From the NCBI GenBank assembly GCA_963210315.1, contig OY723273.1, positions 62,001 through 126,000 of the forward strand: a stretch of 64,000 nt of DNA, given 5' to 3'. The notes under the pieces were generated by a model. The model was not told the origin of the DNA, made no database searches, and saw nothing but the letters and a program-made list of their open reading frames with translations. The translations under genes and the position numbers were made by a program. Origin of the DNA: Rhynchopus euleeides (lineage: Eukaryota; Euglenozoa; Diplonemea; Diplonemida; Diplonemidae). Below, in pieces: positions 19,656 through 30,900 of this stretch. Position 1 is the first letter of the stretch; every line of letters begins with the position of its first letter.

Positions 19656-20633
19656 CTAGAAACCGAAGCCATTCGCCTCGCTTCTATCGACGTCTTGAGG
19701 TTCGCGCGCCGCAAGGGCAAAGCGGGCGGCATTCTGCGCAAATGATGCATGGGGCAGAGGCAGTGCACCGTCAGACTCAGCGAAGTACCCGTCTTCCATG
19801 TCCTGGGTGTGCAGCGCGACGTCGTCAAGCTGCTCGTTTGTGTCGATCGCAGCGTAGTCGACGTGCGCATCGCGCCCACACACAAACATCGACTTCATCA
19901 GGTCGATCAGCTCCTCCTCCTTTTCTAGCTGCTCCCTTGCACCCCACGCATACCCGCCACCCTTGGCCGGGAGTGGCGCACCGTCCGACATCTCCATCTG
20001 CACGTCCCTCACCTGCTGGCGCTGCACAGGCTTGCACGGCGCAGGCTCCTCCAAGGGCAGCGCCGTCATGAAGCTGCCTGCACCATTGTCATCGCTGTCG
20101 CTGTCGTCGCTGTGCATAGCACCAAACAGGCCCCGCCGCTGCTGCTGAGGCGGCGCGGTCTCCGGTGCAGGTGCAGGTGCAGGTGTAGGCCGCTTCAGGC
20201 GCAAGGCCTCTACACCCTCGGTGCCGAGCAGCTCCTGCCGCAGGGCGCGGATCTGCTCCGCCTCACTCTCCTCCTCCGTGCTGCTGATGTACAGCCGGTA
20301 CAGGTCTGTGGAGCGTTCCTTGATCTCGGCGATGCTGAAGAACCCTTCTGCCTCCAGCCGCTTCAGCTCTGCCAGGCGACGGTTGCGCACAGTAGACTTC
20401 GGGGTGAGCCGCGCTGAGATGGCAATCAGGCGCCGCTTCGCCGCTGCGCACGGCACGGCGTGCTTCAGCGCCTTCGCCTCCTCGAGAGACAGGCTGTGCT
20501 CGTGCTGCTCCACGAACAGCAGCTGGTTCTGCTGCAGAAGTTCTTCCGCAGCAGCACACTGCCCGGGGCACCAGAGCAGCCGCGCGCCCATCGCACACAG
20601 CACATCGGCACCTTCCATCCCGTGTGCCGCCAT
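19656..20633 (-). CDS. CCDC97: CCDC97-family protein
   Basis: 325 residues from the ATG at 20633 (MAAHGMEGADVL); upstream in-frame sequence looks non-coding. Two blocks typical of the CCDC97 (DUF2052) domain are present: a Phe-Phe-Ser block followed by ERSTDLYRLYISS (about 127-150), and a C-terminal block RDAHVDYAAIDTNEQLDD followed by DMEDGYF. An acidic serine stretch and a Pro/Ala tract separate them, and a Lys/Glu-rich helix (REQLEKEEELIDLMKSMF) leads into the second block. Human CCDC97 associates with the SF3B part of the U2 snRNP; a nuclear splicing-linked role is therefore the best guess. The assignment rests on motif spacing recalled from the family, not on a search. Confidence 0.6.
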   Translation of the reverse strand: MAAHGMEGADVLCAMGARLLWCPGQCAAAEELLQQNQLLFVEQHEHSLSLEEAKALKHAVPCAAAKRRLIAISARLTPKSTVRNRRLAELKRLEAEGFFSIAEIKERSTDLYRLYISSTEEESEAEQIRALRQELLGTEGVEALRLKRPTPAPAPAPETAPPQQQRRGLFGAMHSDDSDSDDNGAGSFMTALPLEEPAPCKPVQRQQVRDVQMEMSDGAPLPAKGGGYAWGAREQLEKEEELIDLMKSMFVCGRDAHVDYAAIDTNEQLDDVALHTQDMEDGYFAESDGALPLPHASFAQNAARFALAAREPQDVDRSEANGFGF

Positions 20634-22047
20634 GCCTGTGGGTGCTGTGTGGTGTGGCAGTGCAGTTGCCACCAAAATGGAGGGCTCGGAGCGATGGGCG
20701 ATGATATGGGGATGGGTGTGGGTGGGCAGGGAGCACAGCAACTGGGGTTCGTTTGCACTCCGCTTGTTGCACGCCACAGATAGCTCGAGGGGCACGGAGG
20801 CGTGGTGCCGCCTGTGCAGATTCTGCCAGATTTTCCTCGGAAAACGGCCTGAAATACTAGAAATGGCTCCTGTCTGTTGTTTGTTTCGTCAGGATTGGGC
20901 GATGTGTGTCGGGAATCGTTCCAGTTCAAGAGGGGGTGGGTGATCTGATCACACCAAGAGGGTCTTCGCTCAGCGGTCCAGAAAGTGTATTCCCCTGATG
21001 TGACCTGATGTCGGGATGTGCCGCTATGGTACACATACGCGACAAAACCACCTGGTCACAACTGGAAATAGTAAGATTTCTCCGAGAAAATCCACCTGAA
21101 TGGGCCAATCCCTGGGCTCCGGTTGAACACCGCCCAACACCGCCAACCCAGACGAAAGCAGGCGAAAAAAAAAACTCTGGCAATTGCCGAACGGCCAAAT
21201 CAGGTGGGAAGTCGACCGATTTGCAAAGGCCCCCCAAGGACTTTGCTTTTGGACGTTGGAGTTCAGACCCACACCGGCTGCAACCTCACCCGACTCACAC
21301 ACGCACCGCTCTTCGTCACATGTTCATGAACCGACAAAGATTGGCGGTGTCGTGGAGCAGCTGAACAGCCTGCCACATGCTGTATAGTTCGTTCACTTCT
21401 CCCTGCAACCCACGGATGCACGTTGTCAGAAGCAGTGGCCGAAGCAGTCTTAAGCAGCGGGTATAAGGGCCCGTGGGCCCCACGTTGGCAGCCGCCTCAA
21501 AAGGAAGCAAAACCTGTTGCCGGCGGCTGCGGCCTTCCGACATTTTCATGAACCGGATGGCCCGAGGAAGTGCCTTCCCTGACACGACGATCCCAACGAC
21601 CGCCTCACCGCGTCCTGACGTATTCAGCATTGCAAATGCGATACATCGCTGAGAGCGAAGACCCTCCCCCCCCCCTGAACAACACCCTCTTAGGCTCGTC
21701 GGCTCTCCAGGCTTGTTGCAAACAAACCACACCAGGCTGTTGCCTGTGCAGCCCCTGTGTGCCTGTCCGCGCGCTGAAGCTCTTGCCACTCCCCCACCCC
21801 CCCACCCCCCCCCCCCAGACCCCTCCGAGCCCCTGCTTTGAAACTCTTTCCGCAACTCATTGCTTGGGTCAAACGCTGCTTCCTCGGCCCCCTCCTTCGC
21901 TTTCCGTTCTTTGCGAGCGCTTTGTGCCGGCTCGACCCTCCGGAGGGCACACTGCACCCCAGGGGCCTGGCCTGAGAAGAGAGACGGCTCCCTGTGCGGT
22001 ACGCCATAGCTTGCCTGACTGCAGCGGCTGGCCATGGCACTGCCACC
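20634..22047. other. Intergenic stretch with one doubtful ORF
   Basis: About 1.4 kb between the CCDC97-like gene and the zinc-finger gene. A minus-strand frame at 21316-22035 encodes a plausible-looking C-terminal part (IRFMKMSEGRSRRQQVLLPF, ELYSMWQAVQLLHDTANL) but its N-terminal half is Gly/Arg low-complexity, and no start, splice sites or family could be fixed. It could be a real small gene or an extra exon; I leave it as unproven. Confidence 0.3.
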
Positions 22048-23094
22048 CTACCGCCGTCTGGGAGTCTGGCACATCTCACACACGGCGAGGCTAGAGTGGT
22101 TCTGGTAGGTGCAGGAAGGGCAGTTCCAGTTGCTGGCAGGAGCCGCAGGCATTGCGGCGATGGGAGCAGCGACCGGCACACCTGAGGGGCTCGCGCACAC
22201 GAGACACTCATAAGCATCCATGGCATTGTCGTACTCACAGGCAGTGCACTCCCACGTGGGCGGGGCAGGCACCGAGGGGCCTGGGGCGGCCGGGGGTGTC
22301 GGTTCTGCCGCGGGTGGGTGGGGGGAGGGGCGGCCGCACACGTGGCAGCTCGTCTTCTCCCGGGGGTTGACCGCTGTGCACGTTGAGCAGCCCCAGCCTT
22401 CCTCCTTGCTGGCAGCGGGGGGGGCTGCACCGGAGCTCTTCGGGCTGCTGGCGGGGGGCTTGCTGGGGTTGGAAGCATGGCAGGCCCCGCAGTTGTCAAC
22501 GTGCAACGGGTTTTCTAATGTGCATGTGGGGCACTTCCACACCTGCGGCGCCACAGGGGCGGATGATGGTCGATCCCCCTGGGGCGCCTGTGGCGGGGGG
22601 TTGGCGTCAGAGCGGCTGGGTCTGCTCGTGCTGGGCTTGCTGGGGTTGGAAGCATGACAGGCCCCGCAGTTGTCAACGTGCAGCGGGTTTTCTAATGTGC
22701 ATGTGGGGCACTTCCACACCTGCGGCGCCACAGGGGCAGATGATGGTCGATCCCCCTGGGGCGCCTGTGGCGGGGGGTCAGCGTCAGAGCGGCTGGGTCT
22801 GCTCGTGCTGGCGGGGGCCCTGCTGCTTGTGTGTGTCGGGGCGGCGGCGTCCTCACGCTTCTCTGGCAGTTGCTGGTGTTGGCGGTCCTGCTCCCGCCGC
22901 CCCTCTTTCTTTTGAGGTGCAGTTGGCGCTGCCTTGCCAGCAGCCGAGGAAGCACTGGGCGATGGCGTCTGGGCCGAAGCACCAGGCGACCACGCTTCTT
23001 CCAAGGATTTACGATCTGCGCCGCACGCCTGGCATGTCTCCTGGCTCACAGGCACACTCCGGTTGCATTTTAAACATACCCATTCGGTCGCCAT
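22048..23094 (-). CDS. RanBP2-type zinc-finger protein with six fingers
   Basis: 348 residues from the ATG at 23094. Six W-x-C-x2-C-x10-C-x2-C fingers: an N-terminal one (WVCLKCNRSV), two virtually identical ones (WKCPTCTLENPLHVDNCGAC twice), then WGCSTCTAVNPREKTSCHVC, WECTACEYDN and a C-terminal WNCPSCTYQN ending at CEMCQTPRRR. Linkers are Pro/Ser/Ala-rich and disordered. Fingers of this class bind either single-stranded RNA or ubiquitin/Ran; the Asn after the second Cys pair fits the RNA- and ubiquitin-binding types alike. The duplicated finger plus linker (about 174 bp) is a recent internal duplication. Nuclear RNA-binding or ubiquitin-reading function is inferred. Confidence 0.8.
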   Translation of the reverse strand: MATEWVCLKCNRSVPVSQETCQACGADRKSLEEAWSPGASAQTPSPSASSAAGKAAPTAPQKKEGRREQDRQHQQLPEKREDAAAPTHTSSRAPASTSRPSRSDADPPPQAPQGDRPSSAPVAPQVWKCPTCTLENPLHVDNCGACHASNPSKPSTSRPSRSDANPPPQAPQGDRPSSAPVAPQVWKCPTCTLENPLHVDNCGACHASNPSKPPASSPKSSGAAPPAASKEEGWGCSTCTAVNPREKTSCHVCGRPSPHPPAAEPTPPAAPGPSVPAPPTWECTACEYDNAMDAYECLVCASPSGVPVAAPIAAMPAAPASNWNCPSCTYQNHSSLAVCEMCQTPRRR

Positions 23095-23123
23095 GGTCGA
23101 TCTGTCTGGTGCTGGGTTCGGTG

Positions 23124-23134
23124 GATATATAGAC
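23124..23134 (-). promoter_or_regulatory. Candidate TATA box of the zinc-finger gene
   Basis: The minus strand reads GTCTATATATCCACC about 30-40 bases upstream of the ATG at 23094. This is the right strand and distance for a TATA box if the 5' UTR is very short. Other genes in the window lack an obvious counterpart, so this is a position-based suggestion. Confidence 0.35.
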
Positions 23135-23322
23135 ACGCAACAACTACGTCAAAGTGGCGGGGAGGGCGGGGGCGAGGGCGGGGTGGTGGGGCGGCTGTCT
23201 CTCGGTCCTCCTTCCTAGCATGATACTCTGACAGCTGACGGCGTAACGATGTGAACGCACAAGCAACGAACGGAATGCAACAAAATATGAAGCGCTGCAC
23301 AGACACGACTTCTGACTGAGGA

Positions 23323-25661
23323 CTAGTGCCTCTTGTACCTCTTCTTTGATTTGAATGACACGCCAGCCCGCTCCGTGAAGTTCCACGTCTTCTTCTTTTC
23401 CTTCCCCGACTTGATCTTCTTCGCAGACCCCTTGCGGTCCTTCTCCGCCTTTGCAAGCTGTGTGAGGCGGTGGTGGACAAGCTGGAGGCAATCGGACACA
23501 TACCTTCCCTGCCTTCGACTCGCGGCGCTTTGCCAACCACTCTGCACGGTTGCCCTTCTTGATCGACTTCCCCCTGTGCTTCTCGAATTTCTGTGGCTGG
23601 TACAGCTTCCCGTACTTGTCGGACTTCGGCTTGACCTCCGCCTGGGCCATCTCTTCGGCCTTGTCCTCGAGGCGTGCTCTCTGTGGCAGGTGACAGTGTG
23701 GCAGAATGCGCGTGCCTTTGCATACCTTCGACCCATACTCGCCCGCCTTCTTTTTGACGGCGTGGAATGCATCCTCACCCACCTCGTAGCCCTCGAGGTC
23801 GCGTGTTGCCTCTGCCTCCAGTTCCTCACGTGCACGCTTCTTCGACACCTTCTTCTCCTTCTCCGTCACGAACCACGTCGCCCTCGGACTGTAGTGACAG
23901 TGTGTGACAGGGGCCGGGGCACAAAACATACCGAGACTTGATCTCCTCCGCGTGTGTGATGGTGTTGCGCTGCTTGTCCAGCTTCCGCTCCGCATTGTTC
24001 AGCTCCCTGTTCAGCCTCTGCTGGTCCACGCGCTCCCTGATCTTCTCGCCCAGTTCGTCGATGCGCTCCTGCGCCTCCACCACACGGTCCTGCGGGACCA
24101 CGCGCTTCCGGATGCGCGACTCATCGGACCCTGTGCCCTCCTTCTGTGAGATCTTCGAGAGCTTCACAACCTTCTTCAGCAGCTCTGTGTCCTGCTGCCC
24201 CACAAACGACACAGAGCGGCCCGACTTGCCAATGCGTGCCGTGCGCCCCACACGATGCACGTACCCTGTGATGTCGGACGGCAGGTCGTAGTTGATGACA
24301 GTACGCACGCCATCGATGTCGAGCCCACGGGCTGCCACCTCCGTTGTGACGAGCACGCTGATGTTCCGGTTGCGGAACTTGTCGAGCGCCTCGAGACGCT
24401 CCGTCTGCGTCTTCTCCTGGTGCAGCTCATCGCTGTGCACACCACACAGCTGCAGGAGCACGTTCACACGCTGTGCCCGGGACTTGCTCTTGCAGAAGAT
24501 GATGACACCACGCTTGAACTCGTGGGAGCACAGGCACACGAGCAGGGGCAGGCGTGCCCTGTCCTCCTCCTCCTGGGGGAGGCGCACGAACTCCTGCGTG
24601 AGGTTCTGCGACACTGCGACGTGCCCGACGTCGATGTTCATCGGCTTCTCGAGCGACAGCGTCGCAAGCTCGTTGACCTCCTGTGTCATTGTGGCGGACA
24701 GCAGGAGCGTCTGCCGCTTCTTCGGGCAGAATCGCAGCAGCTCCTCAACCTGGTCGCGGAACCCGAGCGACAGCAGGCGGTCTGCCTCGTCCAGCACAAG
24801 GATCTCGAGGCCCTCCAGCGACACACCCTGCGCATTGCGCAGGCTGTCGATAAGACGCCCAGGCGTGGCCACCACGGCATCGGGGCGGTTGCGCAGCTCG
24901 CGCTGCTGCGTCGCGATGTTGAGACCCCCGATGACGAGGCACTTCCCGATGCTGATCCCCTGCGCCAGCTGCTCCAGCGTGTTGAAGCACTGCACAGCCA
25001 GCTCGCGCGTCGGCAGGATCACGACGTAGCGGATGCACTGCTTCTGGAACTTGTCGCTCGACCTCTCGAAGAACGACTGCAGGATGGGCAGCAGAAACGC
25101 GCCTGTCTTCCCGGACCCGGTGACCGCCCGGCAGCACAGGTCATAACCATCCAAGGCAGCAGGGATGGCGCGGCACTGCACAGGCGTGGGCATCACCCAC
25201 CCGCACTCTGCCACGGCGTGTCGTATGCTTTTGTGCAGGGGGACGTCCAGCCACGATGTCTTGTCCTGCTCCTGCCCGGCCTCCAGCTTGACCGTCTTGG
25301 CGCCTGCCACGCCTGCAGCCATGTCAGCGGATTTGCGAGGCACGGCCTCTGCGCCTTCGTCATCGAGGTTCATGTCGTCCGCTTCGCCCTCCTCGGCCTC
25401 CTCGTCATCCCCACCCTCCTCGCCCTCCTCGTCCTCCTCAACCTCCTCAGCCTCCTCGTCGTCGTCGTCCTCGCCGCCGGCGCCGCCCTCCTCAGCCTCC
25501 TCGCCCTCCTCCATCTCCTCGTCCTCCACCGACACCTCCTGGGACTCCTCGTCCCATGAGTCGTCCTCCTCCTCCTTGCTGTTGCGCGCCTTCGCGGTCA
25601 GCGACACGCCGCGCCCGGCCCCCGCCAGGCCTGCGAAGAAACCAGATCTATCGCGATCCAT
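23323..25661 (-). CDS. DDX27: DEAD-box RNA helicase, DDX27/Drs1 type (four exons)
   Basis: Exons 25661-23932, 23888-23726, 23680-23504 and 23457-23323, giving 734 residues; introns are 43, 45 and 46 bp, each GTATG...CAG. The N terminus is strongly acidic (residues 30-105). Helicase motifs are all present: Q motif (Q162), TGSGKT (181-186), PTRELA (217-222), TPGRL, DEAD (291-294), SAT (322-324), IIFCKS, ARGLDI and HRVGRTAR (469-476). The C terminus is basic with VSEKE-like, KRAREELEAEATRDLEGYE and a final KSKKRYKRH, matching the Drs1/DDX27 layout, and the length agrees with yeast Drs1. Drs1/DDX27 acts in the nucleolus in 27S pre-rRNA processing and 60S assembly. The middle intron is a multiple of three and open, so retention would add 15 residues. 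Confidence 0.9.
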
Positions 25662-26157
25662 TGTGTGCCGCGACCCTCACCTGCCCCTCCCCTGTACCGC
25701 CCTGGGCAAAGAGAGAGAGAGGGGCTGTTGTGTACCCTGTGGGGCGGTGGTGGGCAGAAGGCGCCTTGGTGGTGTGGTGTCGGGTGGGTCTGGTGTGGGG
25801 CAGCAAACAGAGAAGCTGAAACGATGCGGCGAGGCAGAAGACGAGACAACAGACTTCGGAGAGCGACACCAGACACAAGAGGGGGGTGGGTGGGTCGGGG
25901 GTGGAGGGGGGGGCGGCGGCCAAGTCTCAGTTCAGAATCAGTGGGGGTGTCGCTCTAATATTGCAGAAAAAGCGATTCGCCCGAACAAAATAGGGCGTCG
26001 CACTTGGCACAGGTTTGATACACAGAGTCGATGCCCTCCCCAGCTGGCTAAGTTATTCTTAGAAAAAGGTCTATAATACTGGTGTACATCGTGACAAAAA
26101 TAAAGGGCAAGACCACACAAAAGGTACAAACACATACAAACAACCACAGGATGGATG
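25662..26157. other. Intergenic between helicase and coiled-coil gene
   Basis: About 500 bases. Next to the helicase start lie purine-rich runs, including GAGAGAGAG at 25710 and G tracts at 25880-25917. No TATA box, ORF or repeat family recognised. The part near 26157 should hold the 3' UTR of the next minus-strand gene. Confidence 0.4.
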
Positions 26158-27804
26158 TTACCGACCCACCATATTCTCGTAGGCACGCCGCTGCAGGGAG
26201 GCCATCAGGTCGAAGGTGCTGTTCGTCTGCCCAGGGCGGGGCGGCGATATGCCAGCACGTGGCCTGGGGACAGGGGCAGGCACAGGGTGGGCTGCGGGCA
26301 CAGGGGTGGGGGGGGGCGGGGGCTGTGCCTGCAGGAGCGGGGCCCCCACCACCTGCGGCATGGGCATGGGTGCCATCGGGGCGTGGGGCACGTGCGCATG
26401 TGCGACAGGGGCGTGCATGATGACGGGCTGGGGCCCGTGGGCTGCGAGCGTGGCAGGTGACGTGGAGCTGTACATCGGCGAGTAAGGCGCCATGGGGGGT
26501 GCTTCTGTTGGCAGGGTGGCCTGTGCGGCAATCACGAGGGCCTGCTTCGTCTTGCTCCTCTCGCGGTCCAGCTCCGCCTGCTGCGTCTCCAGCATGGTCT
26601 GTGAGGATTGGTAATACCCCTTCAGCGTCTGTGCGCTGCTCAGCAGCGTCTCAATCTCGCTGCTCTTGGACTGGTTCGCGTGGCGGAGCTGCTCCACGAC
26701 GCTGTGCAGCTCCTGCAGGTGGGCGGGTGTGGAGGCAAGCAGCACTGCGGCAGAGGCATACGATGATCAGCTCCCGTCCCTCCTCTCCCTCCTCGCGCAG
26801 TGCCTCGTTCTCGCGACGGACCTGTGTCGGGCGTGGGGTGTAGGGCAGCAACACAGCAGTAGGCAGAGCAGGGGCAGGCTGAGGTCAGCACAGTCGCAAG
26901 GGTGCAGGAGAGCTGCCAGGGCTGCATGGGGTGGGAGCTCCAGATGCAGATGCAGGTGCAGGAGGCATACCCGCTCCATCTCGGACTGCTCTGTGATCTC
27001 CTGCCGCATGCGATGTGCCTCTCTGATGCGCAGCTCGTCCAGCTCCTGCTTTGCTGCCAGCAGCTGCTGCTGCACGCTGGCAGCCTCCTGCTGTGCGGTG
27101 GCCTCCTGCTCCCGTTTGGACAGCGCTGTGCTGAGCTTCTCGACCTGCTGGTGCAGGCTCTGCAGCGTCCGGTCCTTCTCCGTTTCCTGCGTGCGCTGCG
27201 CCTGCACCTGCTCCTGGAGCGACTGCATCATGTCGAGGGCCTTGCGCCTGTCGTCTCGCATCGGGTCCTGCTGGTGCTCCTCGATGCGCACCACACGGCG
27301 TGTCTCATCCCTGTCGCGCCGCCGCTGTGCCTCCTGCGCAATGTCCACCAGCTGCGTGATCTTGCTCTCCAGGGCGGACATCTCGCTGCGCTGCTGTATC
27401 AGCATCTTCTCCTGCAGCGACTGCACCACACCGTGCAGCTCTTCGCGGGTGGCCACTGCGGGCTGCACCGCAGGCTGCATTGCAGGCGACTGCGTGCTGG
27501 CAAGGGCTGCAGGTGGCAGCGCTGCATACTGTGTGGGTGACAGGGGCACGGGAGCCACATGCGGTGAGACGGGCATTGGGCCCAGGACAGGCGCCAGGTC
27601 GGGCGGGAGGTAGTCGAAGTTCCACGTCGGGTACTTCACCTGCATCGCACGGATCACGACATCCTCGTTCCCGCGGTATTGGTCTAAGATGCTGTCAACC
27701 GTCGGGAGCTTCTCAGGCAGATGTCGCGAGTAGAAGGCAATCATCTTCCGGCGCGCAACCTCGCGGCTTGTGAGGCCCTCGGCCCCACTTGCATGGTGAG
27801 CCAT
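26158..27804 (-). CDS. Coiled-coil protein with N-terminal VDxIL-type motif (three exons)
   Basis: Exons 27804-26971, 26821-26762 and 26712-26158 join in frame to 482 residues; introns are 149 and 49 bp with GTATGC starts and CAG ends. The N terminus carries IAFYSRHLPEKLPTVDSILD followed by QYRGNEDVVIRAMQVKYPTW. This is the short 'FYxxxxPEKxxxVDxILxxYxGxExxLxxxLxxKY' motif that I know from many protist cytoskeletal and coiled-coil proteins. A long heptad-rich region (about residues 140-380) continues smoothly across both exon junctions, and the C terminus is Pro/Ala/His-rich. A structural or flagellar/basal-body role is possible but not shown. Confidence 0.75.
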
Positions 27805-27983
27805 GCCTGGAGGGGGTGGTGGTGGGGTGCAGTGCACACAGGACAACGGGATGCACCTCAGGAGCAACAGGGACACACTAGGGTGCGGGGGCTATAGGAC
27901 AAGCAAACAATGGTGTAGGGGGCAGGGAGGCAGGGCTATCTAGGCAACCGCAGGCAACCAACTCTTGAGACTGTGTAAGTGGG

Positions 27984-30900
27984 CTAAAAGTCGCCGATCC
28001 TGACGGAAAGAGATATGGTTTCTGGTGTCCACTCAGTCGCACTGCAATCTAGCAGATACGTATACTGCAGGACAGATTTTAGGTCGGGGGTGTAAGCCGC
28101 AATAGGCAGTGTGAGATGCACTTCCTTCACATTAGAGGACACCGCCTTGTTCACAGCGCTGATGATCTTGCCGATCCCGCTGCGCACGCGTGGGTCAGGG
28201 ATGGCGTCGTGCTGCTGCAGCACCCTGAAGTTACGCGACGTGACCGTCACACGCTCAACCGCCCCTGTGGGCCCCAGCTCCTCGCCGTGCCACAGCTTCG
28301 GCTTCCACGCCACATGCGCGTCCTCCACACGCACCTCCTGCTGCACACGCTGCACCTCCTGCACATCCGGCGCGTGTGTCTCCTCCTTCTCCTGCGTGCC
28401 GTAGTCGAACTTGCGCCGCATCAGCTGGATGTACGAGATGCCCGTCAGGTCCGCCATGTCCATCTGCTCGAAGCGCTCCTTCAGAGGCTGCTCCGGCTGC
28501 GCCTTGTGGCGCCGGATCTGCAGCTCGCTGCGCAGGCGGCGCCACTCCTCGCGCTTCGCCTTGTAGGAGATGGGGAGGATGGACTTCATGCGCATGCTCT
28601 TCTCGAGGTTGCTCTCCGAAGACGACTCTGCGAACATCTCCATCCGCTGCCGTGCCGTCTCAGCCTCCTCCTCAGCAGCCTCCACATCCTTGAAGTCGTC
28701 GAAGCCCTCCTCGGCACGGCTGTTCGCCTCCTCCGCTGCGTGCGACACCAGCGGCACCTCCTCCTCCTCAGCAGCAACCTCGAAGCGTGCCACAGCATCG
28801 CCCTCCTGCTGCCCGCCCTGCTTGGCGGAGGGCGGGAGTGAAGCGACGACACGCTCCCGCGCAAGCTCGCCAATGCGCTGTTCGGACAGCACTTGACTGC
28901 GTTGATGCAGATCCTTGAAAAAGGCTGCGTCCCCTGCACTGCAGGCCTCGCCTTCGCGACTGCCCGCGGGTGCCGTCTCCACCGTGATAAGGGGTGTGGC
29001 GCAGAGCTTCAGCATGGTGTGGCTGTTGCTGGTGACACCGCCGCTCCCCGTGGTGTGCAGCAGGGCGTCGTGGTTCGTCGACTCGAGTGCTTCGCCGTCG
29101 CGGTGGACGGGGTGTGCGTACTGCTGCTGCACGCGGCGCACGGCGTCCCGCTCTGCCTTGCGGATGAGCTTCACCGCCGTGCCCTCGCTGTCCCCGTCCT
29201 GCATGAAGCACACAGTCTCGTCGATGCGCGATGTGTAGTCCAGCGGCAGCACGGGCAGCACTGTCTTCGTCTTGGGGTGGCGGAACCGTGACACAACTAG
29301 GTGGTTTGGGATGGAGTGGTACGGCACCTGCAGCCCTTTGTGCTTCAGCTTGTCGATGTTCTGCCGGGAAAGAGCCACAGCGTTGCGCTCGTCATCGATG
29401 ATCGTGTCGAGCGGCAGGTTTCGCGTCTTGTGGTGGTACTCCAGCTCACTCTCCCTCGCCCTGATGCGCGCTGCTGTGTACTCCTTGCTGTGGGTGTCGA
29501 TGCCTGCTTCCAGGTTGCGCATCAAGCGCTCGACCTTCTCGATGTCGCTGTCCAGGTTGCGCAGCTCCGCCGTGCGGGCATCGTCAACAACTTCGTCACC
29601 CTGCTCGGAAGACTCCTGAGGTGGCTGGTCAGGCTGTGTGCCAGGTGCTGTGTTGAGGTCTGCATCGATGCTGGCGTTGCTCCAGTTCTCCGCCTCAGCC
29701 TCCTTGTCCTTAGCACTGCCCATGCCCTTCTCCTGCCCTGCCTGCGAGCTCTCGATCCGCGCCACGATGTCCTCCAGCTCGCAGGCCATGCGCTGCTCCT
29801 CCGACCCCACGCTGCACACACTCGCCTCGGAGTTGTGCTCGCTTGGGTCGGGTGGTGCCGAACCCGTGTCGAAGTAGTCCCTGTTCACAATGCTCGCGAT
29901 GCGGGCGCGCAGCGCCTGCTCCTCCTGCGTGAGGGGTGACGGCACCTCCTCGACCTCCGCCTCCACAGCCTGCGTGCGCTGCCTGCGGTGCACACGCCGT
30001 CGCACGGTGTCATCGAAGATCTCCTCTGGACGCTTCTCGCCACACACGAGCCGCCTCAGCACAGCCTGCTCACGCCGCTCCTGCCGCATGTATGCTCTGA
30101 TGTTGCCAATGTCATCGTCACCCGAGTCGCTGTCCTGCGGCGCCGCTGCTGCGAGGGTGCGCTGGCCTGTAAGACGCGCCAGGTGTCGCGCAAGGGTGTC
30201 ATAAAATGTGGCGGCAGTGCGCTTGAACTGCTGCGACGCTGCGTCCAGCCGTTCGTACAGTTCGTTGCGCGTGAGGATAGCATCGCACCCCCTCACAACC
30301 AGGTGCTTGCAGTCGTCGAGGAGGGCAAAGGAACTGTCGCACCCTGCGACAATATCTTCAGCAACCTGGTGGGACGCAGCAAAGGCGCGTTGCTGCTCCG
30401 CCTCCTGCTGCTGCAGCAAGTCACTGGCCTGCTGTGCGGAGGCAGCCTTGCCCCGCTCGTCGCCGATGTGCCGCTGCCTGTCGTGCATGGCCTGCAGCTC
30501 GGTCGCTATGCGCGTGCACATCATCTCCACGAGCGCAACACTCTTCTGCTGCATCTGCCCGAAGATGGCACCCCGGCGGTCCGCCTCGTCACGACTCTGC
30601 GCGGCTGCACGCTGCTCCGCCTTCAGCTGTGCAGTGTTGCCCGAGTGTGCCTCACTGAGCACACGCAGATACGCCTGTGCAGCCTCACGCTCCTCCTCCT
30701 GTGCACGCACAGAGCGGGAGAAGATTGACTGGGCATCCGCCTTCGTTTTCTCAACCTGTTCCGCATGCTGCCGCATCTGCGACAGCTTGTCACGCATGAC
30801 CGCCACACAGTGCATCGAAGTGTTGATGTACTCATAGGTCGACCGCTTCTCCTTCGCAGGGTCGCCGTCGACGCGGCAGTCCAGGATGCGCTGCTCGTGA

